The translations under genes and the position numbers were made by a program. This document shows positions 60,379-64,000 of a stretch of 64,000 bases of DNA, one piece after another. Location: assembly GCA_900551915.1 (NCBI GenBank), contig URXT01000003.1:38932-102931 (forward strand). Reading direction: 5' to 3'. Within the stretch, counting starts at the first letter, position 1. The number at the start of each line of letters is the position of its first letter. The notes under the pieces are model-generated. The model ran no database searches. It was not told the DNA's origin and saw nothing but the letters and a program-made list of their open reading frames with translations. This DNA comes from an uncultured bacterium. GTDB lineage: Bacteria > Cyanobacteriota > Vampirovibrionia > Gastranaerophilales > Gastranaerophilaceae.

Positions 60379-60492
60379 AGCATTCCCCTTTCTTTAAAAC
60401 ATCTTTTATACGATTTTATTATAATTAATTTCTCCAAGATTTTCAACATAACATATATATCTTTACATAAGGCTCCTAATCATAATTCTTTG

Positions 60493-60501
60493 TGATAAAA
60501 T
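60493..60501 (+). promoter_or_regulatory. Extended -10 of the YhaM-like gene
   Basis: TGATAAAAT located 18 bases before the ATG at 60520, identical to the plsY element. Confidence 0.5.
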
Positions 60502-60519
60502 CATATCAAGGAGTAAAAA

Positions 60520-61353
60520 ATGTTCAGTACAGATATAATTTATGAAGTTGTAATTTTTTCAGTAGGCGACACAAAAGCCGGCACAAAAATGGGTAAACTG
60601 CAGCTCAAAAACCCGCAAGACGGCTCTCTTTTGAACTGTGTTTTGTGGGAAGAAGCACTAAACCGTATGGACAATAAACTATTCAGATGCGGAAATCTGT
60701 TAAGAATAGTTTCAGGCTCGTTTAATGAAAAATTCAACAACTGCCTTGTTTCAGCGCTGGAATTGGTTAAAGAAGCAAAAATGGGTTTGAATGAAACCGA
60801 ACGCGAGCTCTATTACAAAGAGCTTACTTCGTATTTTGACAAAATTCAAAACGAAAAGCTTCGCGGATTTTTAAAAGAGTATTTCGAAAAATATAAAGAT
60901 AAAATCAAAACTGCACCGGCCGCAAAATTGATGCATCACAATTACATCGGCGGGCTTCTGGTTCACACGACCGAATGCCTTAAATTTGCTGAAATAAATA
61001 TAGATGCGATGGATTACAAACCCAATCGCGACAATATTTATGCAGCCTGCGCGCTTCATGATATCGGAAAGATTTTCGAATACACCATTGATTTGGAAAC
61101 CGGACTGATTGACTACGATGAAAGTTTCAGACATGAATGGTTAACCCATTCGCAATATGGATTTTCAATCTGTATGACGCAAGGCTTTAAAGAAGTTGCA
61201 AAAATGATTGCTGCGCACCACGGCAGAGCAGAATGGGGAGCAATCATAGATTTAAACGAACGGGATTTGGAGCCGGAACTTTATTTAATCCACCTGATAG
61301 ACAATATGTCTGCAAAGTTCGGAAAAATCAACGCCTCAATGCTTGAAGGTTAA
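60520..61353 (+). CDS. YhaM-like OB-fold/HD-domain 3'-5' exoribonuclease
   Basis: The 277-residue protein has an N-terminal OB-fold region (about 1-85) and an HD domain (about 130-265) with HHNYIGGLLVHT, ALHDIGKIFEY and AAHHGRAEWG. This order and the motif 'L.HH....LL.HT' match YhaM, a 3'-5' exoribonuclease of Firmicutes, which is somewhat longer (about 314). A nucleic-acid role is likely; a different HD hydrolase activity cannot be excluded. CAAGGAG lies before the ATG. Confidence 0.82.
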   Translation: MFSTDIIYEVVIFSVGDTKAGTKMGKLQLKNPQDGSLLNCVLWEEALNRMDNKLFRCGNLLRIVSGSFNEKFNNCLVSALELVKEAKMGLNETERELYYKELTSYFDKIQNEKLRGFLKEYFEKYKDKIKTAPAAKLMHHNYIGGLLVHTTECLKFAEINIDAMDYKPNRDNIYAACALHDIGKIFEYTIDLETGLIDYDESFRHEWLTHSQYGFSICMTQGFKEVAKMIAAHHGRAEWGAIIDLNERDLEPELYLIHLIDNMSAKFGKINASMLEG

Positions 61354-61375
61354 TTTTTTAAATTTACATACAAAA

Positions 61376-61446
61376 GGGTTTAGATATTTGTTTTTTCGAA
61401 CACGCTCTCTGGCTCGCTATCGTCTCAAAAACAAATATCTAAACCC
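61376..61446. repeat. Conserved-loop hairpin element, copy 3 (different stem)
   Basis: A perfect 20-bp stem (61376-61395 with 61427-61446) surrounds a 31-nt loop (61396-61426) whose complement contains ACGATAGCGAGCCAG. The stem distal half (GGGTTTAGAT) differs from copies 1 and 2 (TTGGGGGAT) but is fully complementary. It is intergenic between the YhaM-like gene and the kinase pair. Confidence 0.85.
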
Positions 61447-61488
61447 ACAGAACAAAACAAAATGCAACAAACAAAAAGGGGTCATGAA

Positions 61489-62163
61489 TTGTCAAAATTA
61501 ACAGAAAAACACAATTTGAAAGGTACGCTAATCTGCGTTGAAGGAATTGACGGCTCAGGCAAGTCAACCCAGCTTGCGCTTCTGCGAGACTGGCTGAAAT
61601 CAATCGGACAGGATGTGATTTTTACGGAATGGAATTCCTCAGAACTAATCAGCCAGACAACAAAGCTTGCAAAAAAGAAAAATATGCTTTCGCCAAGAAC
61701 ATTTTCACTTTTGCATGCTGTGGATTTTGCAGACAGACTTAAACAGGTTATCGACCCTGCCTTGAAAGCCGGCTTTATTGTTCTTGCAGACCGATACGCC
61801 TACACAGCTTTTGCTCGAGATGTAGCACGCGGTGTTGACCCGCATTGGGTTAGAAAAGTTTATGACTTTGCAATCAAACCTGATTTGGCTCTTTATTTTG
61901 ACATAAACCCAAAATTATCAATGGAAAGAATTTGCTCAAACCGCGCTCCAAAATTTTATGAAGCCGGAATGGACTTGAAACTTAGCAATGACCCTTACGA
62001 AAGCTACATGATATTTCAAGGACGCGTAATCAAAGAATATCAAAAAATGGTAAAAGAATTCGGACTTGTTAAAATTGATGCAACGGATTCCATCCATAAA
62101 AAACAGGTCGAAATAAGAGTAATGTTGAAAAAAGTTCTTGAAGAAAAAGGAGTAATCATCTGA
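61489..62163 (+). CDS. Thymidylate kinase-like protein, tandem copy 1
   Basis: The 224-residue P-loop kinase has CVEGIDGSGKSTQ (P-loop), VLADRYAYTAFARDVARG (DRY, as in dTMP kinase) and a diverged LID region. TTG at 61489 was chosen, since AAAGGGG precedes it and alignment with copy 2 begins there (MSKLTEKHNLKG against MEKFKKKHNYEG). An in-frame ATG at 61462 is possible. It should phosphorylate dTMP or a related nucleotide. The stop overlaps the next ATG (TGATG). Confidence 0.82.
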   Translation: MSKLTEKHNLKGTLICVEGIDGSGKSTQLALLRDWLKSIGQDVIFTEWNSSELISQTTKLAKKKNMLSPRTFSLLHAVDFADRLKQVIDPALKAGFIVLADRYAYTAFARDVARGVDPHWVRKVYDFAIKPDLALYFDINPKLSMERICSNRAPKFYEAGMDLKLSNDPYESYMIFQGRVIKEYQKMVKEFGLVKIDATDSIHKKQVEIRVMLKKVLEEKGVII

Positions 62164-62834
62164 TGGAAAAATTTAAAAAGAAACACAATTACGAAGGATT
62201 GCTCATTGTTATTGAAGGAACAGACGGAAGCGGAAAATCCACCCAGCTTGAACTTTTAAAGCGTTCAATTGAAGACCAGTCATATGGAGTTATGGTGTCA
62301 GAATGGAAAACTTCAAGATTGATTGCAAATGTAATTGATGATGCAAAAGACAGAAATTTATTGAATGCAACAACTTACAGCCTTTTATACGCGGCAGATT
62401 TTGCCGACCGTTTGGAAAACACAATTATTCCGGCTCTCAAATCCGGATTTATCGTACTTTTGGACAGATATTATTACACAGCGCTTGCGCGCGACGTTGT
62501 CCGAGGTCAAAACATCGAATGGGTCAAAAATCTTTACGATTACGCGCCCGAACCTGATTTGGTATTTTATCTTGATATGCCGGTAGATGTTTTGTTAAAA
62601 CGAATTATCGGCACAACCGGACTGGATTTCTACGAAAGCGGGCGCGATGTCGGATTTTCAACCGATTTTTACAAAAGCTTCGAGATTTACCAGAAAAAAT
62701 GTCTGGAGCAATACAATGATATGAAAGCAGAGTACAATTTCATAAGCATTGACGGCACAAAACCAATCAAAGAAATTCATAAAATTATGAATTCAGAAGT
62801 ACAAAAAATACTTGATTCGGGCGTAATGTACTAA
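62163..62834 (+). CDS. Thymidylate kinase-like protein, tandem copy 2
   Basis: The 223-residue paralogue of the preceding gene has VIEGTDGSGKSTQ and VLLDRYYYTALARDVVRG plus a shared C-terminal pattern (DFYESGRDVG against KFYEAGMDLK). Both retain P-loop and DR(Y) motifs, so both could be active; they may form a heterodimer or have split substrates. Normal genomes need only one tmk. Coupled translation with copy 1 argues for joint action. Confidence 0.82.
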   Translation: MEKFKKKHNYEGLLIVIEGTDGSGKSTQLELLKRSIEDQSYGVMVSEWKTSRLIANVIDDAKDRNLLNATTYSLLYAADFADRLENTIIPALKSGFIVLLDRYYYTALARDVVRGQNIEWVKNLYDYAPEPDLVFYLDMPVDVLLKRIIGTTGLDFYESGRDVGFSTDFYKSFEIYQKKCLEQYNDMKAEYNFISIDGTKPIKEIHKIMNSEVQKILDSGVMY

Positions 62835-62984
62835 AAGCTTAAACTACTTTGCAGAACTATTTTCAAGGCTTTGTAAAGTATTAAACACAAAAATTTACGT
62901 ACCGAAACATTTTAAGCCAGAAGCCTGGATTTATGATAAATTAAGAATAGTAAAAGACACAAACAGTTTATAGGAGATTAATGA

Positions 62985-63659
62985 ATGTCTGAATACTTGA
63001 GCAAGGAAGAGATTAAACAATGGAGAAGCTCACTGGAAAAGATTACATTGGAAGAATTTGCAGCAAGGTTAGGTAAAAAGATTGAAGAAGCTAAACCAAC
63101 AAACGATTTAGTTGATATAGTGCTTAAAGGCCAGCCAGTCATCTCTACAGCTGAAGATTGGATGCCTTCTAAAGCTGAACGCTTAAGCAATATTGCAGAC
63201 AGAGCATTCGAAATAGAACGTGAAATTTCACCTTCGCCATTCTCAATTTCTAACCTGAAATTAGATATTGAAGATGAAACAAAAAAACAAAAGCCGGCAA
63301 AAAGTCCTGCTAAAAAGGTTTCTAAAACAAAAGAAGTTAAAGAACCTAAAACAACAAAAAAAATGCCTAAAGCTCCTGCAAAAACTAAACCCGCAGCTAA
63401 AAAGACAAAAACATCTTCAGACAGCAGCTTAAGAGAAGAAGTAAGAATCGTTTTCAAAAAAGCATTAACAGATAGAGAACAAAAAGTGTTTGATTACTTT
63501 GTTGATAACAGTAACAAAATTGTTTATGCAAAAGATTTGGCAAACCTTCTTGAATTGCCGCGCGATTATGTGTACAAATATATCAAAAACCTCAGAGCAA
63601 AAATTGAAGGCGACAAACTCGATAATGCTGATAAAGGTGGTTTTATACTCCACGTATAG
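62985..63659 (+). CDS. Histone H1-like Lys/Ala/Pro-rich protein with C-terminal winged helix
   Basis: The 224-residue protein has an acidic N-terminal helical region (about 1-75), a basic low-complexity tract (about 98-145, repeats of PAKK, KTTKK and PAKTKPAAKK resembling histone H1 and HctB tails) and a C-terminal winged-helix-like domain (about 160-224: LTDREQKVFDYFVDNSNKIVYAKDLANLLELPRDYVYKYIKNLRAKI). It probably binds DNA, perhaps as a nucleoid protein or regulator. TAGGAG lies at suitable spacing. It is monocistronic with a strong terminator. Confidence 0.75.
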   Translation: MSEYLSKEEIKQWRSSLEKITLEEFAARLGKKIEEAKPTNDLVDIVLKGQPVISTAEDWMPSKAERLSNIADRAFEIEREISPSPFSISNLKLDIEDETKKQKPAKSPAKKVSKTKEVKEPKTTKKMPKAPAKTKPAAKKTKTSSDSSLREEVRIVFKKALTDREQKVFDYFVDNSNKIVYAKDLANLLELPRDYVYKYIKNLRAKIEGDKLDNADKGGFILHV

Positions 63660-63680
63660 ATCTAAAAATCATATACAAAT

Positions 63681-63712
63681 AAGACCGGAATTTAAGTTCC
63701 GGTCTTATTTTT
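63681..63712 (+). terminator. Terminator after the H1-like gene
   Basis: AAGACCGGAA (63681-63690) and TTCCGGTCTT (63697-63706) across a 6-nt loop, followed by ATTTTTT. Confidence 0.9.
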
Positions 63713-63741
63713 TGATTGAAGTTTTAATATAAAGTGAAAGA

Positions 63742-64000
63742 TTAGTTTTCAGAATTTCTTTCTTTAACATTTGCCGCAACAAAAGCTGCAAGAGCAAGAC
63801 AAATTGCGCCGATTATGAAAACATATTCCCAATGGTGGTTTAAAGCTCCACCTTCAACCGCAAAAGAACATTTTGACACAAACCACGCAACAAGTGTACA
63901 AACAAATACTTGCGGACCTGCAATAAATATATTAAAAATACCCATAACAGACCCTTCAGTACCTTTTTTAATATACTGTGAAAGCATTGCAAACGGAAGA
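63742..64000 (-). CDS. MFS sugar transporter (sucrose/maltose-type), 5' part beyond the window
   Basis: Only the last 86 codons are inside the window; the frame is open to the right edge. The segment LPFAMLSQYIKKG followed by GSVMGIFNIFIAGPQVF matches the last part of MFS glycoside transporters of the sucrose/maltose type. Two transmembrane helices follow, and the tail ends in VKERNSEN. The start, the substrate and its operon are not visible. Confidence 0.75.
   Translation of the reverse strand, partial: LPFAMLSQYIKKGTEGSVMGIFNIFIAGPQVFVCTLVAWFVSKCSFAVEGGALNHHWEYVFIIGAICLALAAFVAANVKERNSEN

Noticed and set aside
62978..63457. Minus-strand open frame of 159 codons opposite the H1-like gene
   Set aside because: A hydrophobic Phe/Leu/Ala-rich reading caused by Lys codons on the other strand; the plus-strand gene has an RBS and terminator.

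Overview
The window is about 64 kb of AT-rich DNA from a didermic bacterium. The best fit is a gut-type non-photosynthetic relative of Cyanobacteria (Gastranaerophilales / Vampirovibrionia, the former 'Melainabacteria'). This rests on the outer-membrane machinery (OmpH/Skp-like chaperone, ShlB-type barrel, LptB and an LptF/G permease, MlaA), the low GC, and five prepilin paralogues carrying the hydrophobic motif TLAEVLITLGIIGIVAAMT, which is very common in that group. It is an inference from gene content; no 16S rRNA gene is present. No insertion sequence, integrase, CRISPR array or prophage was recognised.

Layout. 1-5 kb: chaperone fragment, TpsB-like barrel, bioD-bioA. 5-6.3 kb: prepilin with a poly-G leader, and a 31-residue membrane peptide. 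6.3-13 kb: NupC transporter, a very long GT5 glycogen/starch-synthase-like protein, SGNH hydrolase, tRNA-Lys, double-HTH regulator. 13-30 kb: housekeeping block (pth, TPR protein, orphan DNA methyltransferase, PiT transporter, mutL, trxA, DEDDh exonuclease, OPA transporter, YbaK, histidine kinase, gmk-coaBC-nif3) with two more prepilins, ending at tRNA-Gln. 30-36.6 kb: accessory-looking stretch with small regulators (HxlR with an operator, NarL-type response regulator, YjbR), a duplicated membrane-protein unit and orphan proteins. 36.7-43.4 kb: MlaA-hydrolase fusion and a five-gene set of membrane-anchored FHA, vWA and TonB-C-like proteins. 43.5-57 kb: plsY, two large orphans, ftsH coupled to two corrinoid Fe-S-protein-like subunits, a prenyl synthase, rsgA, lptB-lptF/G and a NAGPA protein. 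57-64 kb: two more poly-G prepilins flanking ilvC, a YhaM-like HD protein, tandem thymidylate-kinase-like genes, a histone-H1-like winged-helix protein and a truncated MFS transporter.

The most unusual signal is shared by four of the five prepilin genes. Each is preceded by a Shine-Dalgarno sequence and a start codon, then a conserved mini-leader (consensus M-K-K-Q-x-M-x-E-F), then a poly-G tract (11, 11, 11 and an interrupted 4+8), then a reading frame that stays open all the way into the prepilin signal. With the tract lengths seen here the leader is in frame with the prepilin at two loci and out of frame at two. This is what a set of slipped-strand phase-variable pilin switches would look like. 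Two of these loci also carry, between the G tract and the pilin, a hairpin with a conserved 31-nt loop and a GTGA-type heptamer array. The same hairpin loop recurs with a differently sequenced but perfectly complementary stem in front of the thymidylate kinase pair.
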